A stretch of 64,000 bases of DNA from Mycobacterium sp. HUMS_12744610 (GCF_041206865.1 NZ_JBGEDP010000001.1:2294001-2358000); one strand, 5' to 3'; shown: positions 53,709-63,779, counted from the stretch's first letter. A program made the numbers and translations. The notes: generated by a model from the sequence alone, not told the origin.

Positions 53709-54806
53709 ATGACCACACGGCTGATATGGCAGTTGATTCGAGCTCAGGAGTGCGTCGAGCAGATCGAGGCGCGTCTGACTGGCCCGCTGGTCGTTTCCAG
53801 CCACGGCGCGATCAGCCCGACGCGACCCGAGGACATCGTGGCGCTTCTGCGCGACACGACCAGACTCACCCATCCGATGCGGGGCCACGACGGCACTCAC
53901 CCCTGGGTGCCCACCGGCGCGGCACCCGCCCAACACGCCAGGTACCGGGCGGTCCTCAACCCGCTGTTCAGGCCACGAGCGTTGGCGTGGCTCGTGCCGT
54001 CCATCCAGGAGCACGCCGCGGCGCTCGTCGACGCGATCGCTGCGAAAGGCCAGTGCGAGGCCGTCGGTGAGGTCGCCCGCCAGCTGGCGACCCAGACAGT
54101 GCTGACGCTGCTCGGATTGCCGGCGGGCAGTCTTGAGACGCTGCAGCGGCTACTGGCGCGGCAAGCGGAATTCCCCAGGAGCGCGCCCTTCCATGCCGAC
54201 CTGATCGAATACGTCAGCCAAGCGATTTCCACAGCCAGGCCGCCGGGGATCATTGCCGCCCTCCGCGACGAATTCGAGGAAGTGGAAATACTGAGCTTCG
54301 TCTTGCTCCTGTTCGGTGCGGCAATCGAGACGACGACTGCGGGAATCGGTTTTGCCCTGTTCGAGCTGGCCACCGACCCGCAGTTACGGGCACTGCTCAT
54401 CCGGCACCCCGATCAGATCGGAACATTCGTCAACGAGGTGCTGCGCCTTTACTCTCCGCTCGGCTATTGCCCGCGCGTCACCCTGGAGGAAATCACCATT
54501 GGCGGGGTACGCGTGCCGCCGCTAACCGAACTGGAACTCTCATTGCGCACGTTGAATTTGGCCAGCGGCTACCTCATCACCTGCGGCGACGACAAAATCC
54601 GCGGCCGCCCGTTCTACTCATTCGGAGCCGGGTCGCGCCGATGTCTCGGAATGCACGTTGCCCGAGCGCAGCTGATCGTCCTTGTCGCCGAGTTCGTGCG
54701 TCGTATCCCCAGCTTCACGGTGGCACAGGACCACATCGAGTTGAACGTCGGCGACGATAGCACCCGACTCGGCCCGACCACCATGCCCTTGCAGTGGCCG
54801 ACGTGA
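53709..54806 (+). CDS. Cytochrome P450
   Basis: A 365-aa P450. The I-helix is LFGAAIETTTAGIG, the ExxR motif is EVLRLYSPL, and the heme-ligand loop FGAGSRRCLGMHVARAQL has the axial Cys at about residue 311. It should hydroxylate a hydrophobic substrate with ferredoxin-derived electrons. It is shorter than the usual 400 aa at the N-terminus. ATG 53709 has GGAG 8 bases upstream; no earlier start with similarity is seen. No ferredoxin gene is adjacent. Confidence 0.9.
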   Translation: MTTRLIWQLIRAQECVEQIEARLTGPLVVSSHGAISPTRPEDIVALLRDTTRLTHPMRGHDGTHPWVPTGAAPAQHARYRAVLNPLFRPRALAWLVPSIQEHAAALVDAIAAKGQCEAVGEVARQLATQTVLTLLGLPAGSLETLQRLLARQAEFPRSAPFHADLIEYVSQAISTARPPGIIAALRDEFEEVEILSFVLLLFGAAIETTTAGIGFALFELATDPQLRALLIRHPDQIGTFVNEVLRLYSPLGYCPRVTLEEITIGGVRVPPLTELELSLRTLNLASGYLITCGDDKIRGRPFYSFGAGSRRCLGMHVARAQLIVLVAEFVRRIPSFTVAQDHIELNVGDDSTRLGPTTMPLQWPT

Positions 54807-55000
54807 GAAGCGAAGCCGCCGAGGTCGTCGGTCCGCCGGCAACGGGACGGAAGTGCGTCCTTCGCCGTTTGGGTAGGGACACGGCGTTGTGCCCTGCCTT
54901 CAGCGAATCCGGCCGGCGCCGACTCCTCCTGAGGTGTGGCCGCCGGCATCCTCGGCGATACCGGCGCTAAGGCATCGCCACGCCTCTAGCATTCCGTTAC

Positions 55001-55345
55001 ATGCGTTCCAAAAGATTTGCGATGCGCAATCTGGTGGGCCGGTTGGCGGCAGCCGTCATGTTGGCGGCAGCGGCGATGGCAGGCACGACGATCGGGACGC
55101 CGGCGGTGAGCTCGGCGGAGTGCGAACAGGGGCAGTATTGGGAGCCGTTCACCAAGGCCTGCTACCCACTGGGCGTCGGGCCGCAGCCTCTGGCCTGCGA
55201 TCCCGGGCAGTGGTGGGATCCGAGCGGCAACGTCTGCCGGCCCCTGGGCGTCGGGCCGCAGCCCTTGGCCTGCGATCCCGGGCAGTGGTGGGACCCGACC
55301 ACCAATGTCTGCCGGCCCCTGGGCGTCGGACCGCCGGGCGGGTGA
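55001..55345 (+). CDS. Secreted protein made of three Cys-paired 25-residue repeats
   Basis: A 114-aa protein: a signal peptide (1-39) ending at SSA, then three tandem repeats at residues 41-65, 66-90 and 91-114. Each follows C-x2-GQ(W/Y)W(D/E)P-x4-C-x-PLGVGP, e.g. CDPGQWWDPSGNVC. Copies 2 and 3 are nearly identical in DNA (55196-55270 and 55271-55342), which suggests recent duplication. The Cys pair in each repeat probably forms a disulfide. No family function is known to me. Confidence 0.8.
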   Translation: MRSKRFAMRNLVGRLAAAVMLAAAAMAGTTIGTPAVSSAECEQGQYWEPFTKACYPLGVGPQPLACDPGQWWDPSGNVCRPLGVGPQPLACDPGQWWDPTTNVCRPLGVGPPGG

Positions 55346-55747
55346 CAGCCACCGGCTGCCTCGCTCGCCTGCGATGAGCGCGGGCTTGCCAAATAGGGCT
55401 TCGGCCCGGCCACGATGGGTAGTGAACCCTCTTGTGCCCCAGGAAGAGACATGCGATGTCTGGTTCGGTCGCGAAGCGCCTTCGGCACATTCGAGCTGCG
55501 CTGACCAGCCGGTGGCATCGGCTGGCGTCCCCGGCGTCGGCGAGCACGTCGGACGGCAGGTGGACGGTCGACTCGGCGATGTCGGCGCTGATCGCAGCCT
55601 TGTAATTGCCCTGCTGTTGTTGCGCCGCGCGCACATATGTTTGACGACCGAGGGCGCGCAGACCGTGAACGCGAGGTGGCCCGGACGTGACGTTTCGGCG
55701 CGCCGTCCGTGGTTCACCGTGCCGGTGTGGCCGGCGCAGGCTATGAA
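55346..55747. other. Intergenic region, no gene recognised
   Basis: 402 bases. A long + frame (55305-55751) overlaps the previous gene's end and has no similarity; it is treated as chance. No RNA gene seen. Confidence 0.5.
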
Positions 55748-56053
55748 ATGACGGTGAGCACCCACCATGTGAACCTGACTCCGCAGGAATCCTTGTTGAT
55801 CGGCGAAAGTCACCCTGAGGCCCTGCAGCGCATGGATGAAAAGCAGCTGAAGGATCTGCAGAGCCGGCTCAGGACTGCACGCGAGAAGAACTTCAGCCTG
55901 CTGCGGCGCCAGGGCGCGGCCCGGGTGGCGGCCGAAGGCGCGCGCGGTGCGGCCCAGCCGGCCAACGAACGGCGTGGTGAAAAGGTGGAGGTCTTCGACG
56001 AGGCGCTGGCCCGGGTGAGCCAGCGCCTCGATGCCGTCCGCGACACCGAGTAG
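55748..56053 (+). CDS. Hypothetical helical protein
   Basis: A 101-aa charged protein with long helices (MDEKQLKDLQSRLRTAREKN, then DEALARVSQRLDAVRDTE). ATG 55748 was chosen over an upstream GTG. No domain recognised; a coiled coil is likely. Its last codons and stop are part of the 85-bp repeat shared with 57101-57185. Confidence 0.65.
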   Translation: MTVSTHHVNLTPQESLLIGESHPEALQRMDEKQLKDLQSRLRTAREKNFSLLRRQGAARVAAEGARGAAQPANERRGEKVEVFDEALARVSQRLDAVRDTE

Positions 56054-56125
56054 TCACGGAGTCGGCCCTCAGCTCCACAAGGCATTCATGGGCTGGGCGT
56101 ACCTGTCGTTGTAGGTGAGCGGGTT
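56041..56125. repeat. 85-bp direct repeat, copy A
   Basis: 79 of 85 bases match 57101-57185. It contains the stop of the 101-aa gene and, in reverse, a scrap encoding NPLTYNDRYAQPMNALWS, equivalent to the C-terminus of the PE_PGRS phosphoesterase. Confidence 0.85.
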
Positions 56126-56245
56126 GCCATCGACGGCGTCGCGGTCGACATCCGGCTCGCCAACACGGCTGCGGTTCTTTCCTCCCCTTTGCGGTAGAAC
56201 GGTACGAGTTGGATCATTGCCGGCCACTCCTGGAAGGGGCTCAAC

Positions 56246-57061
56246 ATGCAGTCCGTCAGCGGAACGAACGTCCTCGTCACCGGTGCTGCCATGGGTCTCG
56301 GGAAGCTCTTCGCCGCCAACGCCGTCAAGGAGGGCGCCGCCGCGGTCGTCCTCTGGGACGCCAACGAGACCGCGCTGAAGAAGACCGCTGCGGAGTTGGA
56401 AGCCGCCGGCGGCGTAATTCGTGTCGAGACCGTCGACGTCACCTCGCAGGATGAGGTGGCCGAGGCCGCCGCGCGCGTCCGTGCAGACGTCGGCACCATT
56501 CACGTGCTCTTCAACAACGCCGGAATCGTGCGGGGAAACGGCTACTTCTGGGAGAGCAACCCTCGCGACTTCCTGCTCACCATGGAAGTCAATTCCATCG
56601 GCCCAATGCTGGTGGCGCGGGAGTTCCTGCCGGCGATGATCGCGTCCGGTATGCCGTGTCGGGTCGTCAACATCGCATCCTCAGCCGGGCTGAACGCCAT
56701 CCCCCGCATGGCCGCATACGCCGCTTCGAAGTGGGCGGCAATCGGTTTCTCTGATTCGTTGCGGCTCGAGTTGGAACAGGCCGGCCATCACGACGTCAAA
56801 GTCACCACCGTGTGCCCGACGTACATCAACACCGGCATGTTCGAGGGCGCCAAGGGCATACTGTTCACCCCGATGCTCGAACAGGAGGACGTTGTCGACC
56901 GCACGTGGACGGCGATGCTCGAGGGCAGGCCGTTTGTGGTGATGCCGTGGACGTCGAAGATGAACAAGGTGCTCTCGGCGGTGTTGCCCGTCCGGCTGCG
57001 CGATGCGTACCTCCGCCGCGTCGGCGTGTACAACTCCATGGACGAGTTCACGGGGCATTAG
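56246..57061 (+). CDS. Short-chain dehydrogenase/reductase
   Basis: A 271-aa SDR. The cofactor loop is TGAAMGLG, followed by NNAG, the catalytic Ser in ASSAGLNAIP and Tyr/Lys in YAASKWAAIG. Residues after the second strand (LWDANE) suggest NAD(H). The C-terminus is of the long classical type. Substrate unknown. It lies between two 85-bp direct repeats, as if inserted between the hypothetical gene and the PE_PGRS gene. Confidence 0.9.
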   Translation: MQSVSGTNVLVTGAAMGLGKLFAANAVKEGAAAVVLWDANETALKKTAAELEAAGGVIRVETVDVTSQDEVAEAAARVRADVGTIHVLFNNAGIVRGNGYFWESNPRDFLLTMEVNSIGPMLVAREFLPAMIASGMPCRVVNIASSAGLNAIPRMAAYAASKWAAIGFSDSLRLELEQAGHHDVKVTTVCPTYINTGMFEGAKGILFTPMLEQEDVVDRTWTAMLEGRPFVVMPWTSKMNKVLSAVLPVRLRDAYLRRVGVYNSMDEFTGH

Positions 57062-57100
57062 CGCACAGGCGCGATGCACCGGCCCCAGCGATTGCCGGCT

Positions 57101-57185
57101 CGACACCGAGTAGCGACGGAGTCGGCCCTCAGCCCCAGAAGGCGTTCATGGGCTGGGCGTACATGTCGTTGTAGGTGAGCGGGTT
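57101..57185. repeat. 85-bp direct repeat, copy B
   Basis: Copy B of the repeat at 56041-56125, exactly 1060 bases downstream. It includes the true 3' end of the PE_PGRS gene and a CGACACCGAGTAG scrap matching the stop of the upstream hypothetical gene. Confidence 0.85.
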
Positions 57186-60100
57186 CAGGCCCAAGGAGTC
57201 TTCGATCGTGGCCATCAGGCTGTACTCGTTGTAGTAGCTGTTGGTGACGAAGTGGCCGGATTGCATCCCCCCGGTTGCCACGGCCCCCTGGTTGGGGATG
57301 ACGATCATCGGAACGTTGTTGCCCTGGTTGCCGATGCCCAGTGACAGGTTGTTGTAGTCCTCGTCCCAGGTGATGATGATGGCGTCCTTCTGGGTCGGGT
57401 CGGTCCACGTCGGCGAGCTCTGAATGGTGGACACCTGCTGCTGGACGAACTGGTCTCCGGCCGAGACGTTGTACTGGTGCGTCGTGAGCTGGCTGCCAAG
57501 CCAGTTGGCGATGTTGGAAGGGGAACTGACGGGCCCTTCCATGTTGTTGGCTTCGTTGGCGGCCAGCCACGCGAATTTCGGTGCGGTGCTGGGGGTCTGC
57601 AGATTCGTGCCCAGCTGCGACAGCGGCAGCAGGTGGGTCTGCAGGTAGGCCGGGGTGTTGTTGTAGACGTAGCTGAATTGGGCGAAGGGCAGTTCGTCGA
57701 CGGCGTAGTTGCCCGACGACGTGATGGCACCCGGGTAGGGCATGCTCTGCGCGTAGCCGGCCCACGACACGCCCGACTGATCCATTTCCTGCATGAGGCT
57801 GGGCGCGTTGATGGAGTTCGACGTCGGGTTGTAGTCGATGCCGAAATCCGACCCGCCCATGATCCGGAAGTAGTTGGGGTTGCTGGGGTGGCCCAGCGCG
57901 TAGTAGTTGTCCGCATACCCGTAGGTGTTGATCAGGGCGTTGATGTAGGGCGCGTTGGGGCTGCCGATGATGTCGCCGACGCCGTGGTTCTCCATGTAGA
58001 TCAGGAACACGTGGTCGAGTTGGCCGACGTGGGACGTCGGCACGGTGAGCGGCGCGGCGGTGAGGCTGGGATCGCCGACGGTGAACGACAGGTTGTCGGC
58101 GTAGGCGTTGTTGTAGTGGCCCAGGATCGGGTTGTGGTCGGCGAAGGTCGCGGTCACCACCGCGGAGGTGGTGCCCACCGGGATCGTGCCGGAGATGTCT
58201 CGTGGCTGAAACCCGGTGAGTCCCAGGCGATCCAGCGCGGTCACCGACCCGGTCGAGCCGGTGCCCAGAACGACCCCGTTGGCGCTGAGGAAGGTGACCT
58301 TCAGCGAGGCCGACGACGGGTCCAGCAGGTAGCCGCCGAGCATTCCACTCAGCGTGTACGGCGTTGTGCCGGTGTCGATTCTGCTGAGCGCGCCGCTGAG
58401 GTCGACGGTCTGGCTGATCGACGACGTGCCCACGGGTCCGCCGCCGGCGAAGTTGTTGCCGCCGCCCGGGGGCGCGATGCCCGGGAAGCCCAGGGCGCGC
58501 GGCAGATCCGGGAACGGCGACGCCGTCGGCGACGGATAGCCGCGCGGGGTGCCGTAGGCGATCACGGTCGGGGTGCCGGTCACCGTCCAGCCCGGGATGG
58601 TCACCGAGCTGAAGCCCGACCCGGACGGGTCGGCGATCTCGAAGCCGGGATTGACCAGCAAGTTCTGGCTCATCGGCAAGCCGGGGACACCGTTGCGGCC
58701 GAACAGCAGCCCGCCGGCCCCGATGGTGCCGGGGCCGCCCAGCAGCGCGAGGGTCGCGGCGTTGCCGCCGTTGCCGCCGTTGCCGCCGTCGCCGATCAGG
58801 AAGGCATTGCCGCCGGTCCCGCCGCCTCCGCCGCTGTAGCCGGGGGCGGCGTCGGCGCCGGCCCCGCCGGAACCGCCGTTGCCCAGCAGCGTCCCGCCGC
58901 CCCCGCCGTGGCCGCCCGCCCCGCCGGTGCCCGTTGCGGCGAATCCGCCTGTCCCGCCGGCCCCGCCGCAGCCCAGCAGGATCGCGTTGCCGCCGGCCCC
59001 GCCCTGCCCGCCGGGGCCCGCTGCAACACCACCCGCGGCGCCGCCTGCGCCACCGGTGCCTCCGGAGCCCAGCCAACCGGCGCTACCGCCGGCCCCGCCG
59101 AGGCCCCCGCCACCGCCAGCGGCTCCGGTCGCCAGCACCGATCCGCCGGTCCCGCCGGTCCCGCCGCTGCCGATCAGCGCGCCGCCGGCCCCACCGGCGC
59201 CACCGGCCCCGCCGGTGCCGTCATTGCTGGAACCACCGTCGCCGCCGGCCCCGCCGCTACCGAACAGCGGGCCGCCGCTGCCGCCGACCCCGCCGGTCCC
59301 GCCATCGGACTGGATCGACGACCCGCCGACCCCGCCCGCGCCCCCGCCGGCGCCGACCAGCCCGCTGAGCGGCCCGCCCGCCCCGCCGGCCCCGCCGGCG
59401 CCGGGGCGCAAACCGGCGGTCAACTGACCGGTCAATCCACCGGTCCCGCCGACCCCGCCGGAGCCCAAAAGCCCGCCGGGCCCGCCGGACCCGCCGCTGC
59501 CGCCGTCCCCGCCGCTCCCGGAGGTGGCGCCGACCCCGCCGGCCCCGCCGGGACCGCCGTTGCCGAACAGCCACCCGCCTGATCCGCCCATGCCGCCGGC
59601 AATGCCGGGGCCGGACGCGCCGAACCCGCCGGCCCCGCCGGCGCCGCCGCTGCCCAACAGCCCGGCCGCGCCGCCGGCTCCGCCGGGCAGGCCGTTGGCG
59701 CCGGACCCGCCGGCACCGCCGTCGCCGAGCAACCACCCGCCGGGCGCCCCGGCGGCCCCGCTGCCCGCGGCGCCGGGGGCGCCGTTGCCGATCAGCGGGC
59801 GCCCGGTCAGGGCCAGGCTGGGCGCGTTGATCGCGTTGAGCGCCGCCGCGGGCAGCAACAATCCGTTGGCGCCGGTGGCGCCGCCGCTGCCCGCAGGCGC
59901 ACCGAGCCCGCCGGTCCCACCGGCCCCGCCGATGCCGAGCAGCACGGCCCTGCCGCCGTCCCCGCCGACCCCGCCGGCGAACCCGGCGGCGCCCTGTGCG
60001 CCGGCACCGCCGGCACCGCCGTCGCCGAACACCAGCGCGCCGGAGCCGCCGGCGCCGCCGTCGCCGCCGGTCCCGGACAACGCGAACCCGCCCGCCCCTC

Positions 60101-61238
60101 CGGTGCCGCCGAAACCGATCAGGCCCGCGTTACCGCCGGCCGCGCCGTGGCCACCGCTGCCGGCGCCAAAGGTGTTGCCGCCGGCCCCGCCCGAGCCGCC
60201 GGAGCCCAGCCAGCCGGCGTGGCCGCCGACGCCGCCGGCCCCGCCGTTCCCGGAATAGCTGGTGCCTCCGGTGCCGCCGGCCCCGCCGTTGCCCAGCAGC
60301 GCGCCGGCCGCGCCGCCGACCCCGCCGGCACCCCCGTCCCCGGTGCCGCCCAATCCGCCGTTGCCGCCGTCGCCGCCGTACCCGGCCAGCAGGCCGCCGG
60401 CCCCGCCGGCACCGCCCGCCCCTCCGGTGTCGCCGGCTCCGCCGGTCCCGCCGACCCCGCCGCCGCCGAACAACACGCCGGCTCCACCAGACCCGCCGAC
60501 CCCGCCGGTCCCGGTCGCCGCGAGCCCGCCCGTGCCGCCGACCCCGCCGCCGCCGAACAACCCGCCGGCCCCGCCCGCTCCACCGGTCCCACCGGTCCCG
60601 GTCGCCGCGAACCCGCCGGCCCCGCCAACCCCGCCGGTGCCCAGCAGCCAGCCGCCCTGCCCGCCCGCGCCACCGGCCGCGCCGGTGCCCCCGGCCCCGC
60701 CCGCCCCCCCGATGCCGATGAGCCCCGCGGCCCCGCCGGCCCCGCCGGCACCACCGGCCGCGCCGGACCCGCCGGCCCCACCGTCGCCGAGCAACCAGCC
60801 TCCGGCCCCGCCGTTGGCCCCGGTCCCGGGGGCCCCGTTGGCGCCGTTGCCGATCAGCGGGCGCCCGGTCAACGCCAGGATCGGGGCATTCGCCGTGCCC
60901 ACCACGCTTTGCTCCAGGGCCAGCGGATCCAGGATCGTCTGCAGCCACGATCCGTTCGCCGTCTCGGCGGCGGCGTAGGAGCCCGCACCCCCGCTCAAGG
61001 CCTGCGCGAACTGCTCCTGGAACGCCGCCGCCTGGGCGCTCAGCGCCTGATAGGCCTGCGCATAGTTGCCGAACAACCGCGCGATCGCCACCGACACCTC
61101 GTCGGAGGCCGCCGCCGCGACATTGGTGGTCGACGGCGCCCACGACGCCGTCGCCTTGCCGATCGCCTCTCTGATCCCACTCAAATCCGCCGACGCCGCG
61201 GCCAGCGCCTCGGGCCGTGCGATCAAGACAGTGGGCAT
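57129..61238 (-). CDS. PE_PGRS protein with jelly-roll-like and phosphoesterase C-terminal domains
   Basis: A 1369-aa protein. The PE domain (1-95) starts [20 protein letters not shown]; it is the ESX-type export module. [12 protein letters not shown] linker precedes about 700 residues of GGAGG-type PGRS repeats, with a second linker ([11 protein letters not shown]) near residue 475. From about 855 a carbohydrate-binding-like beta domain follows ([23 protein letters not shown]). From about 1069 an AcpA/phospholipase C-type phosphoesterase follows, with [28 protein letters not shown] and [13 protein letters not shown]. It is likely surface-exposed. ATG 61238 has GGGAGG upstream. The ISL3 element sits 136 bp upstream. 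Confidence 0.9.
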   Translation of the reverse strand: MPTVLIARPEALAAASADLSGIREAIGKATASWAPSTTNVAAAASDEVSVAIARLFGNYAQAYQALSAQAAAFQEQFAQALSGGAGSYAAAETANGSWLQTILDPLALEQSVVGTANAPILALTGRPLIGNGANGAPGTGANGGAGGWLLGDGGAGGSGAAGGAGGAGGAAGLIGIGGAGGAGGTGAAGGAGGQGGWLLGTGGVGGAGGFAATGTGGTGGAGGAGGLFGGGGVGGTGGLAATGTGGVGGSGGAGVLFGGGGVGGTGGAGDTGGAGGAGGAGGLLAGYGGDGGNGGLGGTGDGGAGGVGGAAGALLGNGGAGGTGGTSYSGNGGAGGVGGHAGWLGSGGSGGAGGNTFGAGSGGHGAAGGNAGLIGFGGTGGAGGFALSGTGGDGGAGGSGALVFGDGGAGGAGAQGAAGFAGGVGGDGGRAVLLGIGGAGGTGGLGAPAGSGGATGANGLLLPAAALNAINAPSLALTGRPLIGNGAPGAAGSGAAGAPGGWLLGDGGAGGSGANGLPGGAGGAAGLLGSGGAGGAGGFGASGPGIAGGMGGSGGWLFGNGGPGGAGGVGATSGSGGDGGSGGSGGPGGLLGSGGVGGTGGLTGQLTAGLRPGAGGAGGAGGPLSGLVGAGGGAGGVGGSSIQSDGGTGGVGGSGGPLFGSGGAGGDGGSSNDGTGGAGGAGGAGGALIGSGGTGGTGGSVLATGAAGGGGGLGGAGGSAGWLGSGGTGGAGGAAGGVAAGPGGQGGAGGNAILLGCGGAGGTGGFAATGTGGAGGHGGGGGTLLGNGGSGGAGADAAPGYSGGGGGTGGNAFLIGDGGNGGNGGNAATLALLGGPGTIGAGGLLFGRNGVPGLPMSQNLLVNPGFEIADPSGSGFSSVTIPGWTVTGTPTVIAYGTPRGYPSPTASPFPDLPRALGFPGIAPPGGGNNFAGGGPVGTSSISQTVDLSGALSRIDTGTTPYTLSGMLGGYLLDPSSASLKVTFLSANGVVLGTGSTGSVTALDRLGLTGFQPRDISGTIPVGTTSAVVTATFADHNPILGHYNNAYADNLSFTVGDPSLTAAPLTVPTSHVGQLDHVFLIYMENHGVGDIIGSPNAPYINALINTYGYADNYYALGHPSNPNYFRIMGGSDFGIDYNPTSNSINAPSLMQEMDQSGVSWAGYAQSMPYPGAITSSGNYAVDELPFAQFSYVYNNTPAYLQTHLLPLSQLGTNLQTPSTAPKFAWLAANEANNMEGPVSSPSNIANWLGSQLTTHQYNVSAGDQFVQQQVSTIQSSPTWTDPTQKDAIIITWDEDYNNLSLGIGNQGNNVPMIVIPNQGAVATGGMQSGHFVTNSYYNEYSLMATIEDSLGLNPLTYNDMYAQPMNAFWG

Positions 61239-61436
61239 CTGCGCCTCCCAGCAAATGAATCTGGGGATTCGGCAGCGCTAACTGTATTTCACCGGCCCTG
61301 GGAATGTGAAGCACATCATAGCTGGTGTCGGAGGTCGGGGGTGGCGGCCGCTTCGTGCTTTCCGTAAATCTTTGGCTCTCCTGACGTTCATGTGGATCAG
61401 GGAGCGTGTGGTATGGCGGCGGGGATGGTGAGCGGG

Positions 61437-61501
61437 GCGCACGGACGGTGATCTAGGTTCGATGGCCTTAACCCCGATCGATCCTGGAGCCGTCCGTGCG
61501 C
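61437..61501 (+). promoter_or_regulatory. Long-range hairpin covering the transposase start codon
   Basis: GCGCACGGACGG (61437-61448) and CCGTCCGTGCGC (61490-61501) are a perfect 12-bp inverted repeat with a 41-base loop. The right arm contains the transposase GTG (61496-61498). In a read-through transcript this stem would hide the start. Confidence 0.5.
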
Positions 61502-62755
61502 GCATCAACCCTACTCAATTCCCTGCTCGATCTGCCTGGCGTGCGCGTCGGCGCGGCCGCTGTGCACGGTGGTGAGCTGCGCGTCACGGTTAGCTTGCGC
61601 CGGCGCCGGCTTGGCTGCCCGCACTGCTCGTTTACGACCCGGCATCGCTATGACACCCGGGAGGTGGACTCGTCGTGGCGGCATCTGGACACCGCCGGGA
61701 GGATATGCCGGATCCTGTTGCGGCGCAGGCGGCTGCGCTGCCCGACACATGGTGTGCTGGCCGAAGCGGTGCCGTTCGCCCGCCCCGGCTCCCGCCACAC
61801 CCGCGACTTCGAGGACCTGGTGGCCTGGCTGGTCACCAAGACCGACAAAACCACCGTCAGCACCTTCGCCAGGGTGGCCTGGCGCACCGTAGGCGCAATC
61901 TGCGAACGCCTCGCCCCCGACGTGCTCGACCCCAACCGGCTGTGCGGGCTGGTCGACATCGGCGTCGACGAGATCTCCTGGTGCAAACACCACCGGTATT
62001 TGACGCTGGTCTCCGACCACGACAGCGGCACCATCGTGTGGGGCAAACCCGGCAAGGACAGCGACACCTTGGACGCCTTCTTCGATGAACTGCCCGACGA
62101 AGGTGCGTCCATCGAAGCGGTGTCGATGGACATGGGACCCGCCTACGCCAAAGCGGTGCGCCAGCGGGTGCCGGCGGCGGTGATCTGCGTCGACCCGTTC
62201 CACGTTGTCAAGCTCGTCACCGACGCGCTCGATGCGGTGCGCCGCCAGGTGTGGCAGGCCGCCCGCACGCTGCCCGATCAGCGCATCGCTCGCACGTTCA
62301 AGGGTGCGCGCTGGGCGCTGCTGAAGAACCCCGCCGACCTCACCGACACCCAAGCCGAAACCCTGCGGGAAATGAAACGCAGCGGCGGGATCCTTTGGCG
62401 CGCCTATCAACTCAAAGAAGCGTTGCGCGAGGTCTTCGCCGGCGACCTCGACGCCGCCACCGTCGCCGAACTGCTGGATCGTTGGTGCTCGCGAGCCCAA
62501 CGCAGCCGCATCCCGGAGTTCGTCAAGGCCGGGCGCACCATCCACAAACACCGCGCCGGCATCAACGCCGCCATCGAGAGGAACCTGTCGAACGGACGCC
62601 ACGAAGGGCTCAACACCAAGGTGCGTCTCCTCGTGCGCCGTGCCTACGGCTTCCACAGCGCTCAAGCTGCCCTCGCTCTCATCCTCCTGGCTTGCGGACC
62701 GGTCACCCTCGAACTCCCATACCACACCAGGGGCCACCCACATTCATGTCAATAG
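61496..62755 (+). CDS. ISL3-family transposase
   Basis: A 419-aa transposase, full length. The N-terminal zinc-finger part (CPHCSFTTRH) is followed by a DDE_Tnp_ISL3 core: VDIGVDEISWCKHH (Asp), VSMDMGPAYAKAV (Asp) and a late Glu, probably IERNLSNGRHEGLNTKV. GTG 61496 is the start. The stop lies within the right inverted repeat. Confidence 0.93.
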   Translation: MRASTLLNSLLDLPGVRVGAAAVHGGELRVTVSLRRRRLGCPHCSFTTRHRYDTREVDSSWRHLDTAGRICRILLRRRRLRCPTHGVLAEAVPFARPGSRHTRDFEDLVAWLVTKTDKTTVSTFARVAWRTVGAICERLAPDVLDPNRLCGLVDIGVDEISWCKHHRYLTLVSDHDSGTIVWGKPGKDSDTLDAFFDELPDEGASIEAVSMDMGPAYAKAVRQRVPAAVICVDPFHVVKLVTDALDAVRRQVWQAARTLPDQRIARTFKGARWALLKNPADLTDTQAETLREMKRSGGILWRAYQLKEALREVFAGDLDAATVAELLDRWCSRAQRSRIPEFVKAGRTIHKHRAGINAAIERNLSNGRHEGLNTKVRLLVRRAYGFHSAQAALALILLACGPVTLELPYHTRGHPHSCQ

Positions 62756-62805
62756 AGCCAAATCTTTGCTCGGGGGCGCGGCCGGCGGCGGGCTAGATTA
62801 CCCGT

Positions 62806-63700
62806 ATGCGCAAGGTTCGCCTGTTCGCTGCGGTCCTGACGATCCTGACGATCCTGACGGCGGGGTTGTCGCTGGCAACCCCCGCTGGCGCGCAGCCGCC
62901 GGCCCCGCTCACCGACCACATCACCGACACCACCGGGGCGTTGACGAGTCCGGGTCGGGCCGCGGTCAGTTCGGCGATCGACCGACTCTACCGCGACCGC
63001 CACATTCGACTGTGGGTGGTCTACGTCGACAACTTCTCCAGGTACAAGCCCGAGAACTGGGCCGACCGCACCCGCAGCGCCAGCGCGATAGGCGATCACG
63101 ACGCGCTGCTGGCCGTGGCCACCAACACCAAGCTGTACGCGTTCAGCGCGCCGAGCCTGACGTCGGCGGAGTCGAACAGCCTGCAGGCCAACAAAATCGG
63201 GCCCGCGGTGGCTGCCAAGGACTGGAGCGGCGCCGCGCTCGCCGCGGCGGACGGGTTGGGCCCGTCGGCAAGCCCGCCGCACCGGAACTGGCTGACGATC
63301 GCGATCGTCGTCATCGCGGTCGTCGTGATCGTCGCCGGGGCCGTGCATCCTCGTGCTCTACCGCAGGCGCCGCCGCGGCCCGCCGCAGTTCGACCCCGGC
63401 GTCGAAGGGGGCACCGGTTCGTCGCCGCAGGCGCTGTCCATCGCGGACGCCAGGTTGCAGCAGATCTCCGACTACGTCGCCCGGCATCGCCAGAGCATCG
63501 GCGCCGAGGCCAAAGCCCGGTTCGACGAGGCGCGAAGGGAATTGGCGGCGGCGCACGGCGCGCAGCCGGGCAACGACAGCGAGGCGATCTCCCATGCCAA
63601 TCGCGCGTCGACGCTGGCCGCTCAGGCGCAAACCCTGGCCAACGCCGACGTGCAGGCGGCGCACCGCACGCGACGACGGCGGGGTGCCACCTCTAGGTGA
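62806..63700 (+). pseudogene. TPM-domain membrane protein paralogue, frameshifted
   Basis: Frame 1 from ATG 62806 gives a signal peptide (cleaved after GAQP), a TPM domain (LWVVYVDNFSRYKPENWADR) and a membrane helix (LTIAIVVIAVVVIVAGAV). At about 63345 the frame shifts, and frame 2 continues ILVLYRRRRRGPPQFDPG through a helical tail to TGA 63700. The combined length is about 297 aa, half that of the paralogue at 1-1494. A single +1 or -2 error explains it; a sequencing error is possible. Confidence 0.8.
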
Positions 63701-63779
63701 CGTCAACCGTCGCTCGGGTCGGGGATTCGAGCCGACCGCCGGCGCGCCGATGACGTTGGAGCGATTGGAGTAAACGACA

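Larger units (their letters stand above)
61374..62759 (+). mobile_element. ISL3-family insertion sequence, apparently intact
   Basis: 1386 bp. The ends GGCTCT and AGAGCC head imperfect terminal repeats (the left TGACGTTCATGTGG resembles the right TGACATGAATGTGG read in reverse). Flanking 8-bp target duplications AAATCTTT at 61366-61373 and 62760-62767 are perfect, a sign of recent transposition. It sits between the PE_PGRS start and the TPM gene and may have altered the PE_PGRS promoter. Confidence 0.93.

Noticed and set aside
55305..55751. 148-aa + frame after the secreted repeat protein
   Set aside because: Overlaps the end of the real gene in another frame and lacks similarity.
57477..59582. 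Long open frame opposite the PE_PGRS gene (701 aa), and others like it (58879-59427, 59524-60258)
   Set aside because: Ala/Gly/Pro-only composition from GC-rich PGRS repeats; antisense shadows.
58800..60800. Tandem GGNGGN repeats resembling a repeat array or CRISPR
   Set aside because: No uniform spacers; they encode PGRS protein repeats.
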